A stretch of DNA of 64,000 bases from an uncultured Clostridia bacterium (GCA_944341075.1 CALVLV010000003.1:1-64000), one strand, 5' to 3'. Positions 36,010-44,998 are shown, counted from the stretch's first letter. Translations and numbers: made by a program. Notes: generated from the letters alone by a model not told the origin.

Positions 36010-37179
36010 ATGCAGTTTGAATTCTACGTGCCCACCCGCATAGTGTTCGGCGAGGGTACTTTAAAGGAGCTTGCCGCTCGCCCGCTCCCCGGCAATAGGG
36101 CGCTGCTTGTCACGTCAAGCGGACATTCGGCCGAGCGCAGCGGCGCATTGGGTGCCGTTACGGGCGCGCTTGCCGCACAGGGCGCGCAGTGGGTGCTTTT
36201 CAACCAAATAGGCGCAAACCCCGACCTGCCAGCCGTAAACCTCGGTGCGGCTGTCGCACGCGAAAATAAGTGCGACTTTGTTATCGCCCTGGGCGGCGGC
36301 TCGGTTATGGACGCCTCAAAGGCCATAGCGCTCACGGCGCCCAACGGCGAAAACTATTGGGACTTTGTGGCGGCGGGCACGGGCGGCGGCAAACCGGTAA
36401 CAAACAGTCCTCTGCCCATAATTGCCATAACCACCACGGCGGGCACGGGCTCCGAGGCAGACGCAACGGCCGTTGTCACCAACCCCGACACCGAGGAAAA
36501 GATAGGCTTTGTTCACCGCGGCATGTTCCCCGTGCTCTCCATTGTAGATAGCTCCCTCACCCGCGGCATACCGCAAAAGCTCACCGCCTTTCAGGGCTTC
36601 GACGCGCTCTTTCATGCCACCGAGTGTTATGTTTCAAACAAGGCCAACAAGATGAGCGAAATGCTCTCGCTCACATCCATGGAGTACTGCGCAAAGTACC
36701 TCGCCCGCGCGGTGAGCGACGGGCAGGACGCCGAGGCACGCGACGGCATGAGTTTTGCCAACACACTCTCGGGCATGGTGATGACGCTTTCGGGCACTAC
36801 CTCGAAGCACGGCATGGAGCACGCCATGAGCGCGCTTTCACCCGCCCTGCCTCACGGTGCAGGCCTTTTAATGCTCGCGCCCGCCTATTATGGCTTTATG
36901 CTGGAGCGCCACGTCTGCGACGACCGATTTGTGCGCATGGCGCAGGCGATGGGCAGGCCGCTTGCCTCGCGCCCGCAGGAATTTATCGAAATTTTATTTG
37001 GTCTGATGCACGAGTGCGGCGTAGACGGGCTTAAGATGTCTGACTACGGCATCATGCCCGAAAACTTCCCCTCGCTTGCGCAAAACGCCATGTCGTCTAT
37101 GAAGAGGGTATTTTTAAACGACAGGCTGCCGCTCACAGAAGATGACGTGGTTGAAATTTATACAAAATCATACAGGTAA
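36010..37179 (+). CDS. Iron-containing alcohol dehydrogenase
   Basis: A 389-residue group III alcohol dehydrogenase, resembling butanol or 1,3-propanediol dehydrogenases. NAD(P)-binding GGGSVMDASKAIA near 97, TTAGTGSEA, and the iron ligands Asp and His in GFDALFHATE with further His in SKHGMEHAMS and LPHGAGLLML. It has its own promoter and AACGGAGAAA-type ribosome site. Substrate cannot be fixed from sequence; a fermentative aldehyde reductase is likely. Confidence 0.93.
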   Translation: MQFEFYVPTRIVFGEGTLKELAARPLPGNRALLVTSSGHSAERSGALGAVTGALAAQGAQWVLFNQIGANPDLPAVNLGAAVARENKCDFVIALGGGSVMDASKAIALTAPNGENYWDFVAAGTGGGKPVTNSPLPIIAITTTAGTGSEADATAVVTNPDTEEKIGFVHRGMFPVLSIVDSSLTRGIPQKLTAFQGFDALFHATECYVSNKANKMSEMLSLTSMEYCAKYLARAVSDGQDAEARDGMSFANTLSGMVMTLSGTTSKHGMEHAMSALSPALPHGAGLLMLAPAYYGFMLERHVCDDRFVRMAQAMGRPLASRPQEFIEILFGLMHECGVDGLKMSDYGIMPENFPSLAQNAMSSMKRVFLNDRLPLTEDDVVEIYTKSYR

Positions 37180-37331
37180 AGTTTTATTTGCGTAAATTGC
37201 CGCAATTTTAATTGTTTTGCATATAAAACAATGCGCTATACGCAAAGTTATATATACATAAAGCGCGGCGGCGGTTTTGCGCTGCCTGCTTTATGCATTT
37301 TATGTTAGCTGAAATTTGCGACTGCAATTTG

Positions 37332-37360
37332 TTGAAAAATATAAAAAAATGTGATAAAAT
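37332..37360 (+). promoter_or_regulatory. Promoter of glyA
   Basis: TTGAAA (37332-37337), 17-base A-rich spacer, TAAAAT (37355-37360). The rest of 37180-37392 shows only small A/T hairpins. Confidence 0.8.
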
Positions 37361-37392
37361 ACAAGAAATATCAAATACAACGGAGCGTTAAC

Positions 37393-38643
37393 ATGATAGA
37401 CATCTCTCTTATAGAAAAGACCGACCCCGAAGTTGCCGAGGCGTTAAAGCTTGAGCTTTCGCGCCAGCAGGGCAACATAGAGCTCATCGCCAGCGAAAAC
37501 TTTGTGTCCCCCGCGGTAATGGCTGCGGCAGGCAGCCACCTCACCAATAAGTATGCAGAAGGCTACCCCGGCCACCGCTACTACGGCGGCTGCCAGTTTG
37601 TGGACATAGCCGAAAACCTTGCGCGCGACAGGCTCAAGGAGCTGTTCGGCTGCGAATACTGTAACGTGCAGCCCCACAGCGGCGCACAGGCAAACATGGC
37701 GGTATTCTTTGCCATGCTCCAGCCCGGCGATACCGTGATGGGCATGAACCTTGCGCACGGCGGCCACCTTTCGCACGGTTCGCCCGTAAACATCTCGGGC
37801 AAGTATTTCAACATAGTGCCCTACGGCGTAAGCAAGGACGACGAGCGCATCGACTACGACGAAATGGAGCGCATCGCTTTAGAGTGCAAGCCTAAAATGA
37901 TAATCTCGGGCGCCAGCGCCTATCCCAGGGTAATCGACTTCAATCGCATCCGCGAGATCTGCGACAAGGTGGGCGCATACATGATGGTGGATATCGCCCA
38001 CATAGCCGGCCTTGTTGCGGCAGGGCTTCACCCCTCGCCCGTGCCTGTGGCTGACTTTGTGACCACCACAACGCATAAAACGCTCCGCGGCCCCCGCGGC
38101 GGCGCAATAATGTGCAAGGAGCAGTACGGCAAGGCCATAGATAAGGCAGTGTTCCCCGGCATACAGGGCGGCCCCCTCATGCACATAATCGCCGCAAAAG
38201 CTGTTGCCTTTAAAGAGGCGCTTTCACCCGAGTTCAAAACTTACCAGCAGCAGATAGTTAAAAATGCAGCCGCCATGGCAGACGAATTTTCAAAGCTGGG
38301 CATAAAGATGGTTTCGGGCGGCACCGATAACCACCTCATACTTCTCAACCTCACCGAAAAGGGCATCACGGGCAAAGAGCTTGAAAAGATGCTCGACGAG
38401 GTGCACATCACCGTAAATAAAAACGCCATCCCGTTCGATACGCAAAAGCCCTTCGTAACTTCGGGCATCCGCCTCGGTACCCCTGCAATGACTACCCGCG
38501 GAATGAAGGAAGAGCAGGCCCGCACCATCGCCCGCCTCATCGCCGCCATAATCGAAAGAAGGGAAGAGGCATTCGAAGAGGTAAAGGCCGAGGTTGCAAA
38601 GCTGTGCGCGGCATTCCCTTTGTACGCAAACGACGTAAACTGA
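37393..38643 (+). CDS. glyA: Serine hydroxymethyltransferase
   Basis: A 416-residue PLP enzyme interconverting serine and glycine with tetrahydrofolate. [16 protein letters not shown] at the N-terminus, [28 protein letters not shown] segment, and the PLP lysine in [14 protein letters not shown] near 228. Start at 37393 follows GGAGCG. It is a single-gene unit with strong hairpins after it. Confidence 0.98.
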   Translation: MIDISLIEKTDPEVAEALKLELSRQQGNIELIASENFVSPAVMAAAGSHLTNKYAEGYPGHRYYGGCQFVDIAENLARDRLKELFGCEYCNVQPHSGAQANMAVFFAMLQPGDTVMGMNLAHGGHLSHGSPVNISGKYFNIVPYGVSKDDERIDYDEMERIALECKPKMIISGASAYPRVIDFNRIREICDKVGAYMMVDIAHIAGLVAAGLHPSPVPVADFVTTTTHKTLRGPRGGAIMCKEQYGKAIDKAVFPGIQGGPLMHIIAAKAVAFKEALSPEFKTYQQQIVKNAAAMADEFSKLGIKMVSGGTDNHLILLNLTEKGITGKELEKMLDEVHITVNKNAIPFDTQKPFVTSGIRLGTPAMTTRGMKEEQARTIARLIAAIIERREEAFEEVKAEVAKLCAAFPLYANDVN

Positions 38644-38675
38644 ATATTATCTCCGTTTTTATAAATATTGCTTAA

Positions 38676-38718
38676 AAAGTTGCGGCGGCGCGCAAAAAAT
38701 GCGCGCCGCCGCAACTTT
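38676..38718 (+). terminator. Terminator of glyA
   Basis: An 18-bp stem beginning AAAGTTGCGGCGGCG with a seven-base A-rich loop; the tail is T-rich but interrupted. Confidence 0.75.
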
Positions 38719-38740
38719 ACCTTTTGTATAAATAAAATTT

Positions 38741-38768
38741 ACGGGCGCGCCGTTTAAGGCGCGCCCGT
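38741..38768 (-). terminator. Hairpin ending the zinc-ribbon gene cluster
   Basis: 11-bp stem ACGGGCGCGCC/GGCGCGCCCGT; on the minus strand it is followed by AAATTTTA-type sequence. It may serve the minus-strand genes. Confidence 0.5.
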
Positions 38769-38784
38769 TCAACTCTTTAATACA

Positions 38785-38800
38785 GCGGCATATATACCGC
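38785..38800. repeat. Palindrome GCGGCATATATACCGC
   Basis: A near-perfect copy of the short palindrome, between glyA and the zinc-ribbon cluster. Confidence 0.5.
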
Positions 38801-38884
38801 AACTATTAAAATATTTGCTCTGTTAAAGCGTTGTTGCGCGGCAAACCTGCTGTGTGCAGGCGTGCCGCGCTCATGGGCGGCATA

Positions 38885-39244
38885 TCAATAATATACGTTG
38901 CCTGCGGCATATGCAAAGCCCGCTACGCAGAAGGCTATTATCACTATCACCACAGACAGCGAAACGCTGACTATAACGCTTATAAGCGCGCCCTTGCCTG
39001 CAGATCTTGCGCGCAGGGGGTAGGTCTGCTGCCAGACAAGGTACAGTATAAGCCCCACTATGGGGAAAAAGAAGCCGAGCACCGCAAAGCCCGCGCTGGG
39101 CGCATCGTCGGCGGCGGGGCCGCCATAGCCGTTGCCGCAATTTCTGTTGTTGCCGTTTGCGTAGTAATTGTCTGTAGGCACGCCGCAGTGCGGGCATATA
39201 ACGGCCCTGTCGTCAAGCTGGCTGCCGCAGTTTTTGCAAAACAT
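38885..39244 (-). CDS. Zinc-ribbon membrane protein, paralogue 1
   Basis: A 119-residue protein: an N-terminal zinc ribbon (MFCKNCG...ICPHCG, four Cys), a Gly/Asn-rich linker, a first helix around GFFFPIVGLILYLVW near 70, a basic patch (PLRARSAGKG) and a second helix near 90-112. Cytosolic zinc ribbon and membrane anchor are inferred. Last of four tandem homologues; closest to the one at 40252. Start at 39244 since the metal-binding Cys follow at once. Function unknown. Confidence 0.75.
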   Translation of the reverse strand: MFCKNCGSQLDDRAVICPHCGVPTDNYYANGNNRNCGNGYGGPAADDAPSAGFAVLGFFFPIVGLILYLVWQQTYPLRARSAGKGALISVIVSVSLSVVIVIIAFCVAGFAYAAGNVYY

Positions 39245-39302
39245 ACATATTCTCCTTATAAAATCAATTGGTATATAAAAGTCTTTTAAATATAAAATAC
39301 AT

Positions 39303-39317
39303 GCGCATATATGCCGC
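39303..39317. repeat. Palindrome between zinc-ribbon genes
   Basis: GCGCATATATGCCGC, a member of the short palindrome family. Confidence 0.45.
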
Positions 39318-39331
39318 AACTATTTGTGTTT

Positions 39332-39733
39332 TTACCCCCACATGGCAAATGAAAGGGCTATGATGTGCACAAAACAAACGACAAATGCAATGCCGAACCA
39401 CAGCGTGCATAAAATGCACGAAATGACTGTGCCCGCAACCGCCCTGCCGTGCGCCCCGCCCTTTTCAGGCGTTTTTGCCAAACCTATAAGGCTCAGTATG
39501 TATGCCGTCACGGTCGGCAGAACAAACATTCCCGCAACAATGCTTATCAAAGAGAGTATAAACCCCGCGTTCGCGCAGCGTGCGCCGTTCTTTTTGTACG
39601 CGCGTTCTTCCTGCTCAGGTTCCGCCGCATGCGGTGTGCGGGTAAAATAGTAGTAATCGGTGGGCGCGTCGCATTCGGGGCAGGCTATTGAATTGTTGTT
39701 GGTAAGCTGCCTTCCGCAGTGCGTGCAGAACAT
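39332..39733 (-). CDS. Zinc-ribbon membrane protein, paralogue 2 (DUF4190-like tail)
   Basis: A 133-residue protein with the zinc ribbon MFCTHCG...ACPECD, a charged linker (EPEQEERAYKKNG) and two or three helices starting with ANAGFILSLISIVAGMFVLP. The membrane half looks like DUF4190-type domains (LSLIGLAKTPEKGGAHGRAVAGTVI) and differs from its three neighbours, so this is the outlier of the cluster. Function unknown. Confidence 0.75.
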   Translation of the reverse strand: MFCTHCGRQLTNNNSIACPECDAPTDYYYFTRTPHAAEPEQEERAYKKNGARCANAGFILSLISIVAGMFVLPTVTAYILSLIGLAKTPEKGGAHGRAVAGTVISCILCTLWFGIAFVVCFVHIIALSFAMWG

Positions 39734-39812
39734 AAATGTGCCCTCCGTTTTTTAATTGCACCCGCAATATGGCCGTTTTACTGTATTTTTGTATGCGTTA
39801 TTTTTAACGTGC

Positions 39813-40133
39813 TCAGGCGTATTCCGCCCTGATGTTTATAACGGTTAACATAAAAATCACCGTAAAAGCGGCAAGTGCCAGCACATAGAGCGTAATATTT
39901 ACAAATACGCCGGTAATGCAGGAGCCCGCCCTTTTCGGCAACGTGTTCTTCCATACAAAATATAGTATAAAGCCTACAATTGGCACAAAGAACCCCAGCA
40001 AGCCAAAGCCCGCGCCGCCCGTGTCGGGTATGGGAGGAGGTGCGGGAGGGGTGTAGTATTCGGTCGTCGTGCCGCACTCAGGGCAAACCACGGCGTTGTC
40101 GGCAAGCTTTTTGCCGCAGCGTGTGCAAAACAT
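39813..40133 (-). CDS. Zinc-ribbon membrane protein, paralogue 3
   Basis: A 106-residue protein: MFCTRCGKKL...VCPECG zinc ribbon, a proline-rich linker (PPAPPPIPDTGG), then GFGLLGFFVPIVGFILYFVWKN and a second helix near 78-100. Same plan as paralogues 1 and 4. Each gene begins right at the ribbon with its own ribosome site, so no fusion has occurred. Confidence 0.75.
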   Translation of the reverse strand: MFCTRCGKKLADNAVVCPECGTTTEYYTPPAPPPIPDTGGAGFGLLGFFVPIVGFILYFVWKNTLPKRAGSCITGVFVNITLYVLALAAFTVIFMLTVINIRAEYA

Positions 40134-40251
40134 TTCCGCTCCTTGCAGTATTTTTATGCAAATTTACTTTGTGTGCGGCTTAAGCCGCCGAGGGGGCAAA
40201 TAATAGCGGGTGACGGCAACAGTACCGCCACCCGCCGTCTGTGCGGATAAA

Positions 40252-40593
40252 TCAATACAAAACCGCAGGCAATGCAGAAAGCGCCCCGGCGTTTGAAAGT
40301 ACCACAATGGCCAAAATTATGTATAGCACAACTAAAACGGCATATACTATAACGCCTATAAGTGCGCCTTTCCCGCACGATTTTGCGCGCAGCGGCATCT
40401 CGTTCTTCCATACAAGGTACAGTATAAGTCCGATTACGGGGAAGAAGAAGCATAGCACGGCAAAGCCTGCACTTCTTGAGTCGGCAGGGTTCGTTTTGCC
40501 TGTTTGGGGTGCATAATTTTCGGTAGGGGTGCCGCAGTTGGGGCATACTACCGCGCGGTCGTCTATCTGACTGCCGCAGTTTTTACAGAACAT
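40252..40593 (-). CDS. Zinc-ribbon membrane protein, paralogue 4
   Basis: A 113-residue protein: MFCKNCGSQIDDRAVVCPNCG, a short polar linker, GFAVLCFFFPVIGLILYLVWKN, a basic MPLRAKSCGKGALIG patch and a second helix. It is nearly parallel to paralogue 1, implying recent duplication. It is the first gene of the minus-strand tandem. The 40594-40813 region upstream is AT-rich with small hairpins and no gene. Confidence 0.75.
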   Translation of the reverse strand: MFCKNCGSQIDDRAVVCPNCGTPTENYAPQTGKTNPADSRSAGFAVLCFFFPVIGLILYLVWKNEMPLRAKSCGKGALIGVIVYAVLVVLYIILAIVVLSNAGALSALPAVLY

Positions 40594-40813
40594 TTTTCAT
40601 TTTCTCCCTTTAATTTTTTTGTAACACTATATTGTATAAATTATTCAATATAATATTACTGTTTTTATTTTATCACGTGAATGAGCGGATGTCAATAGTA
40701 TTTAAATATATTCTGTCGGACATTGTTTAAAGGGTAACGCCGACCACCTCGCTGGTAAAAGTCGTATCACACCTGCCTGTTATTGGCATTTTGGTCAAGA
40801 TAGTCTATATTCG

Positions 40814-41176
40814 TTATTTTTGCATATTTTTAAATTCATTTAAGATATGCACAATGGTGTCTATAAAATCCTCGTCTTCTTCCCAATGCGTGAACTTAAT
40901 CATACCTTTTCTGCAAAATTGAATTATGGATGTTGAAAATGAAAATGAACTTTCATCAAACTCTACGATTTTGTTATTGTTATCTACAATATCAAAATAT
41001 AAATAAAGTTCCTTAATTTTGTCGGGTTTGCTGTTTACAGATGGCCCTACCCCACAATTAAAATAAAAACCTGCCTGAATTGACTGATTTGTAAGGGCTA
41101 AACAATATTTACTTGACTTGAATGATTTCAGTTCTTCGTCACAATAAAATTCTATTACCTTGTTTATAATATCCAT
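40814..41176 (-). CDS. AT-rich orphan protein, unknown
   Basis: A 120-residue soluble acidic protein. I recognise no family. It is visibly richer in A and T than flanking genes, which suggests recent transfer. Alternating strands and a C-terminal helix (WEEDEDFIDTIVHILNEFKN) are compatible with an immunity-type small protein, but this is a guess. RBS GAGG lies about 8-12 bases before the ATG. No toxin gene is next to it. Confidence 0.5.
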   Translation of the reverse strand: MDIINKVIEFYCDEELKSFKSSKYCLALTNQSIQAGFYFNCGVGPSVNSKPDKIKELYLYFDIVDNNNKIVEFDESSFSFSTSIIQFCRKGMIKFTHWEEDEDFIDTIVHILNEFKNMQK

Positions 41177-41391
41177 TATAAATCAAAACCTCATAAAATT
41201 CCACCGTGTCCATCTTGCTATTGTTCCTGCTACATGTGAATAGGTATGAAATGGTAGTGGTCTTCCTCTGTGGCGCCCGCGCCTTCAAGTAATTTATTTT
41301 CGCTATATATGGCGCCCAATGTGCGCCATACTTTCGTTTTGCTGCCACGCAACCTTTTTGTGACCGTTCGCACGGCAGTTTACACGGCAGT

Positions 41392-42237
41392 TTATTTGGC
41401 TATAAACAGCACGCCCAGCGTGTTTTTGCCGCAGTGGCCGGTTACAACGCCGCCCGCCACAGTTTCGTGTATCTCGTCAAAATCAAAGGTGTTTTCCACC
41501 TGTTCGCGCACCATGTCTACAACTTCCTTCTCGCAACAGCTGTGCGTTATAAAACAGCGCGTTTTGTCGTATTCGGGGTATTCGGCGGCAATGTCGTTCA
41601 CATAATTTTTAAGGCACCTGGTAAGGCTGCCCATGTATTTTTTTGAAGCGTAAAGCTGGCCGTCCTTCATCTCTATCATGGGGTGAAGTTTTAAAACTTT
41701 TGCCCCCATAAGCGCCGCCAGCGAACATCTTCCGCCCTTGTGCAGGTATTCCAGCGAATCGGGCACGAACGATGTGTTTACCTTTGGCCTGAGCTCGTTC
41801 ACCGTGCTTACTATCTCGTCTGGCGACTTGCCCTCTGCGGCAAGATCGCATGCCTTCAGTACAAGCAACCCCTGCCCGGTAGAAAGGGCAAGGCTGTCTA
41901 TCACGCGCACCTTTTTCCCGAACCTCTTTGCCGCCTCGGTGGCGTTGCGGTTGGTGACCGAGGCCTTTGAGGAGATGTTGAAGTGTATCACGCAGTCGCA
42001 GTCTTCAAGGTATGCCTTAAACCGCTCTGCATATTCTTCCTCGGTGCAGGCCGCCGTCTTGGGCAGAGTCTTTGTTGCGGCAACGTAGTCAAATATCTGT
42101 TGCGGCGTAATGTCTACGCCGTCGGAGTACACTTTGTCGCCGAGTATTACCGAAAGTGGTATTATGCCAACATTATAGCGCTGTATAAGCTCGTTGCCGA
42201 GGTCGCAGGTAGAGTCAGAAGATATCTTTATTTTCAT
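41392..42237 (-). CDS. DegV-family fatty-acid-binding protein
   Basis: A 281-residue DegV/FakB-like protein. DSTCDLGNELIQRYNVGIIPLSV at the N-terminus and TSFVPDSLEYLHKGGRCS in the middle are typical. FakB proteins hold a fatty acid for phosphorylation by FakA; no fakA is seen here. RBS AGGGAGG precedes the ATG. The 41177-41391 gap after it has a small GGCGCCC-type hairpin and no gene. Confidence 0.92.
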   Translation of the reverse strand: MKIKISSDSTCDLGNELIQRYNVGIIPLSVILGDKVYSDGVDITPQQIFDYVAATKTLPKTAACTEEEYAERFKAYLEDCDCVIHFNISSKASVTNRNATEAAKRFGKKVRVIDSLALSTGQGLLVLKACDLAAEGKSPDEIVSTVNELRPKVNTSFVPDSLEYLHKGGRCSLAALMGAKVLKLHPMIEMKDGQLYASKKYMGSLTRCLKNYVNDIAAEYPEYDKTRCFITHSCCEKEVVDMVREQVENTFDFDEIHETVAGGVVTGHCGKNTLGVLFIAK

Positions 42238-42421
42238 TGTTTCCTCCCTTGGCTCGGGCGGCGCGTCTGCCGTCCGATTCTCTTTTGCTATATTTTACCA
42301 TATCGGACGGCAAATTTCAACATTCCCCGCAAAAATAAGTTTGCTTTCATGAAAAAATCACATTACTTATTGCCTTGCCGCTATTGCATTATTTATTGAT
42401 TTTCGGTTTACGAATGAATTC

Positions 42422-42514
42422 AAATTTTGGGGCAGGATTGGGGGCATAAAATGTAATTTGCCTCAAAAAAGCCCATATAATGTAGTTGACAGCAGCGTTT
42501 TAACGCTATATAAT
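42422..42514 (+). promoter_or_regulatory. Outer copy of the promoter/arm block left of the island
   Basis: Bases 42422-42491 match 55071-55139 with one indel. The block holds two GGGGCA motifs, then TTGACA (42486-42491), a 17-base spacer and TATAAT (42509-42514). The twin at the right end drives the FMN riboswitch; this one now reads into the truncated aptamer and its terminator. Confidence 0.75.
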
Positions 42515-42524
42515 AAATTTGCAG

Positions 42525-42645
42525 AAAAATAGTGCCGAAACGCGGTAGCACGAATTTAGTTCGGGCGTATAGCCGCGTTACGACAGCTTTTGCCTCACGG
42601 AAAAAGATTTTGCCGCAGGCAAAAGATTTTTCGTGAACATCGTTT
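42525..42645 (+). repeat. Divergent copy of the structured element between promoter and left core
   Basis: It contains an AACGCGG/CCGCGTT stem and ends with TCACGGAAAA...TTTTTCGTGA, the same kind of final arm as copies A-C. The 5' hairpins are not clearly kept. Confidence 0.4.
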
Positions 42646-42648
42646 TAG

Positions 42649-42679
42649 AGTTAGTTCTTTGGGGCGGGGTGCAATTCCC
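42649..42679 (+). repeat. attL core: left direct repeat (31 bp)
   Basis: Thirty-one bases identical to 55178-55208. They are the first bases of the FMN aptamer (AGTTAGTTCTTTGGGGCGGG...). After this point the sequence no longer matches a riboswitch. Confidence 0.85.
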
Positions 42680-42697
42680 GAGTAAATCACTGATTTT

Positions 42698-42738
42698 GCC
42701 CGTTTTTGAGCTAAAAATGCTCAAAAACGGGCTTTTTT
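42698..42738 (+). terminator. Strong terminator immediately inside the left end
   Basis: A 14-bp perfect stem GCCCGTTTTTGAGC across a seven-base loop, then TTTTTT. It would stop transcription coming from the host promoter at 42486 before it reaches the antisense strand of the integrase gene. Confidence 0.9.
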
Positions 42739-42775
42739 ATGCCATTTTTATGAGCTCAGATTTTGACTTTTACAA

Positions 42776-42807
42776 TTTTCGGGGCATATTTCGGGGCATA
42801 AAATTCA
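42776..42807. promoter_or_regulatory. Candidate integrase arm sites, left
   Basis: Two GGGGCA motifs in the pattern TTTTCGGGGCA...CGGGGCATAAAAT, abutting the integrase stop. The same pattern occurs at 55074-55100 and outside the island at 42425-42452. Confidence 0.5.
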
Positions 42808-44016
42808 GTAATTGAGCTTCTGCGCCTCGGCATATAGATATTCGTCCGACAGGTCTGTGTAAGCCTTTGCAAGCGCGCCCGCAGAGTGTCCCATGAACTC
42901 GTCCCTCGCGGCGTCGGCAACTCCGCACTCGCGGCACCTCGTGTAAAAGGTGGTGCGCAAATCGTACAGTTTGTGCCCTTTAATGTGCCTGTTCATGTGC
43001 GTTCTCATGCTCTCCACATAGGGGAAGTTTAGTTCGCTCACGCCTTCAAGGTATGGCTTCAACATCGGCGAAATTGCAATGCGCTTGTATTCAACTTTTT
43101 TGCTCTTGCGCTTGCTGTTTACGGCAATTATAAAGTCGCCTTCAATGCGTGCAGTCTTGTACTCGTTGGGGCGCATCCCTGTGTACAGAGCCACAGCAAA
43201 GGGGATGAGGTAGTTGGTGCCTTTCAACCCTTCAAGCAACGCTTTCTCTTCATCTTTGGTAAGCGCCTTGCCGTGTTCGCGCTCGTGCTGGGTGTGCACG
43301 ACGGTCGTAATGGGGTTACGCTCTACAATGTTGTGCGCTATCGCCATTTTGAAGATTTGGTTTAAAAGTGAATGAACTTCGTCCGCCGTCTTGCCCATAC
43401 CCTGTTCGGTGTACTTGTCAAGCAGTTTCTGGCACTGCCCCGTCGTAATGCTCCTGATTGGCACATCTTTAAAGTGCGGGGCAATGTGCTTGTTGTATCT
43501 GTACAAATCACCTTTATAGGTCTCGGGCGACACCTTTTTCTTCTTGAAGTTTTCAAAGTAGTACATTGCAAACCCGTTGAAGGTGGTGGGGACTTTCTGC
43601 TGTTCGTCCTGCCTGTCGGCGTTTTTGAGTGCTTCGATAAACTTTTCCTTGGCTTTTTCCAGATCGTTGCTCGAAACGGAAATGTTGTATCCGTCTCTGC
43701 GGTAGCGGATTTCGTAGTTTACCGTCTTTTTGCCGCTCTTGCGCCTGCGGCATCTCACAAGCCTGTCGTTTAAAATAAATTGTTTTCTGAATTGTATCGG
43801 CATCTTTGATAATTCCTTTTTAGTGAATTTCAAAGGATGCGATTTACGCTTGTCGGTATTTTTGTCATCTTCGCCGTCGTTGCTGTCAACGAGTTCGGAA
43901 AGTTTTTCAACTGTAATGGTATTAGCTGCCATCTCAAGTAAAGCTTTTCTCTGCTCGTCAGAACATTCAACGGCGGTTATAAAGTTAAAAATTTCAAGTA
44001 ATTGTTCTCGGGTCAT
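42805..44016 (-). CDS. Tyrosine site-specific integrase
   Basis: A 403-residue phage-type integrase. A variable N-terminus (about 1-130) precedes a SAM-like core-binding domain (about 130-225; FENFKKKKVSPETYKGDLYRYNKHI), then the catalytic domain with Arg in YTGMRPNEY, a KLYDLRTTF segment that is the HxxR-equivalent region, MGHS and the candidate nucleophile Tyr in KAYTDLSDEYL. The usual catalytic box is slightly altered but complete enough to be active. It lies next to the left attachment core, as usual. Strong RBS CAGGAGGAAA. Confidence 0.9.
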   Translation of the reverse strand: MTREQLLEIFNFITAVECSDEQRKALLEMAANTITVEKLSELVDSNDGEDDKNTDKRKSHPLKFTKKELSKMPIQFRKQFILNDRLVRCRRRKSGKKTVNYEIRYRRDGYNISVSSNDLEKAKEKFIEALKNADRQDEQQKVPTTFNGFAMYYFENFKKKKVSPETYKGDLYRYNKHIAPHFKDVPIRSITTGQCQKLLDKYTEQGMGKTADEVHSLLNQIFKMAIAHNIVERNPITTVVHTQHEREHGKALTKDEEKALLEGLKGTNYLIPFAVALYTGMRPNEYKTARIEGDFIIAVNSKRKSKKVEYKRIAISPMLKPYLEGVSELNFPYVESMRTHMNRHIKGHKLYDLRTTFYTRCRECGVADAARDEFMGHSAGALAKAYTDLSDEYLYAEAQKLNY

Positions 44017-44045
44017 TTCCTCCTGTTGTTTTGTATTCTGCGGTT

Positions 44046-44074
44046 ATTGTATCATATACAGCCGCAAAGTTCAA
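44046..44074 (-). promoter_or_regulatory. Promoter of the integrase gene
   Basis: On the minus strand TTGAAC (44069-44074), 17-base spacer, TACAAT (44046-44051). The rest of the 44017-44332 gap holds only a hairpin (AACCGCACC/GGTGCGGTT near 44247-44281) that could end the sigma-like gene. Confidence 0.7.
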
Positions 44075-44332
44075 GCTCCTTTGTTAAATTGTTCATCGAA
44101 TGGCGGGTATCATCCCGCCAGCTTAAGCAATTACATTGTACACCGTTTTTGGGGAAAATAATAGCGCATTTATATACCCAAAACCGCAACTAGTGTTGAC
44201 AAAACCGAAACAAATAGCACCTTTTGTTGAATTGCTGACACAAACCGCACCATAGCGGTATGTTAAAGGTGCGGTTGCTTAGTGTTAAGTTTTAGATGCG
44301 TAATTTTATTGGATTTTACACAAATTGACAAG

Positions 44333-44998
44333 TTAAGTAGTTAATAGCGTCCTTTCATAAGCATTATACTTCTGTCTTATACGCAGTTTTCTGTATCTTA
44401 CTCCGTGTATGGTAATGCCGAGTTCCGCAGCGATTTCGGAGCGTTTCATTTTGTTCATGCAGCAGTTGAGGGTTTCGAGTTCTGACTCTGTCAAATGTAA
44501 ATTTTCAAGTAGTTTATCCGCTTTTGCGTAATCCTCAGTTTTATCTTCAAAGTAGTCGCGCGGGTCGGGAATGTCGTGCTTGTTGCTAAGTTCAAACTGC
44601 CTGTCGCGAGCAATATCTTTGCGGAAGTGCATAAGTTCTTTATCTACGGCGCGGTAGCAGGCGGTTTTTATCGTTATGTACTTGCCGTTTCTGTCTTTGC
44701 CGTAGATATCGCTTACAAACATTCCCTTGAACTGATACAGAAAGCAGATTGCAAGTTGGGCGTAATCATATCCGTCTGTGATTGTGTAGTCGATTTGAGA
44801 AATATGGTTAAGGTCTTTGACTAAACCATTGTATAGCTTGCTTACAACTTCAAAGTCATACTGCATTACGTTACGTAGAGCTTGCAAAGCTATCATTTCG
44901 CCCATGAGTTTTACATTATCGTCCGAGATGGGTTCTGCAAACAGTTGACCTTCGTTCGCATATTTACCTTTCGAGAGCTTTGTAACCAACATTTTCAT
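44333..44998 (-). CDS. Sigma-70-like regulator of the island
   Basis: A 221-residue protein. The middle (about 85-145) looks like a degenerate sigma region 2, and the C-terminus (about 165-215) is a region-4-like helix-turn-helix: LTESELETLNCCMNKMKRSEIAAELGITIHGV followed by a basic helix. Proteins of this kind occur in Bacillota integrative elements and phages and control element genes. It is transcribed away from the hairpin-rich region toward the integrase. RBS CGGAGGCAA. Confidence 0.7.
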   Translation of the reverse strand: MKMLVTKLSKGKYANEGQLFAEPISDDNVKLMGEMIALQALRNVMQYDFEVVSKLYNGLVKDLNHISQIDYTITDGYDYAQLAICFLYQFKGMFVSDIYGKDRNGKYITIKTACYRAVDKELMHFRKDIARDRQFELSNKHDIPDPRDYFEDKTEDYAKADKLLENLHLTESELETLNCCMNKMKRSEIAAELGITIHGVRYRKLRIRQKYNAYERTLLTT

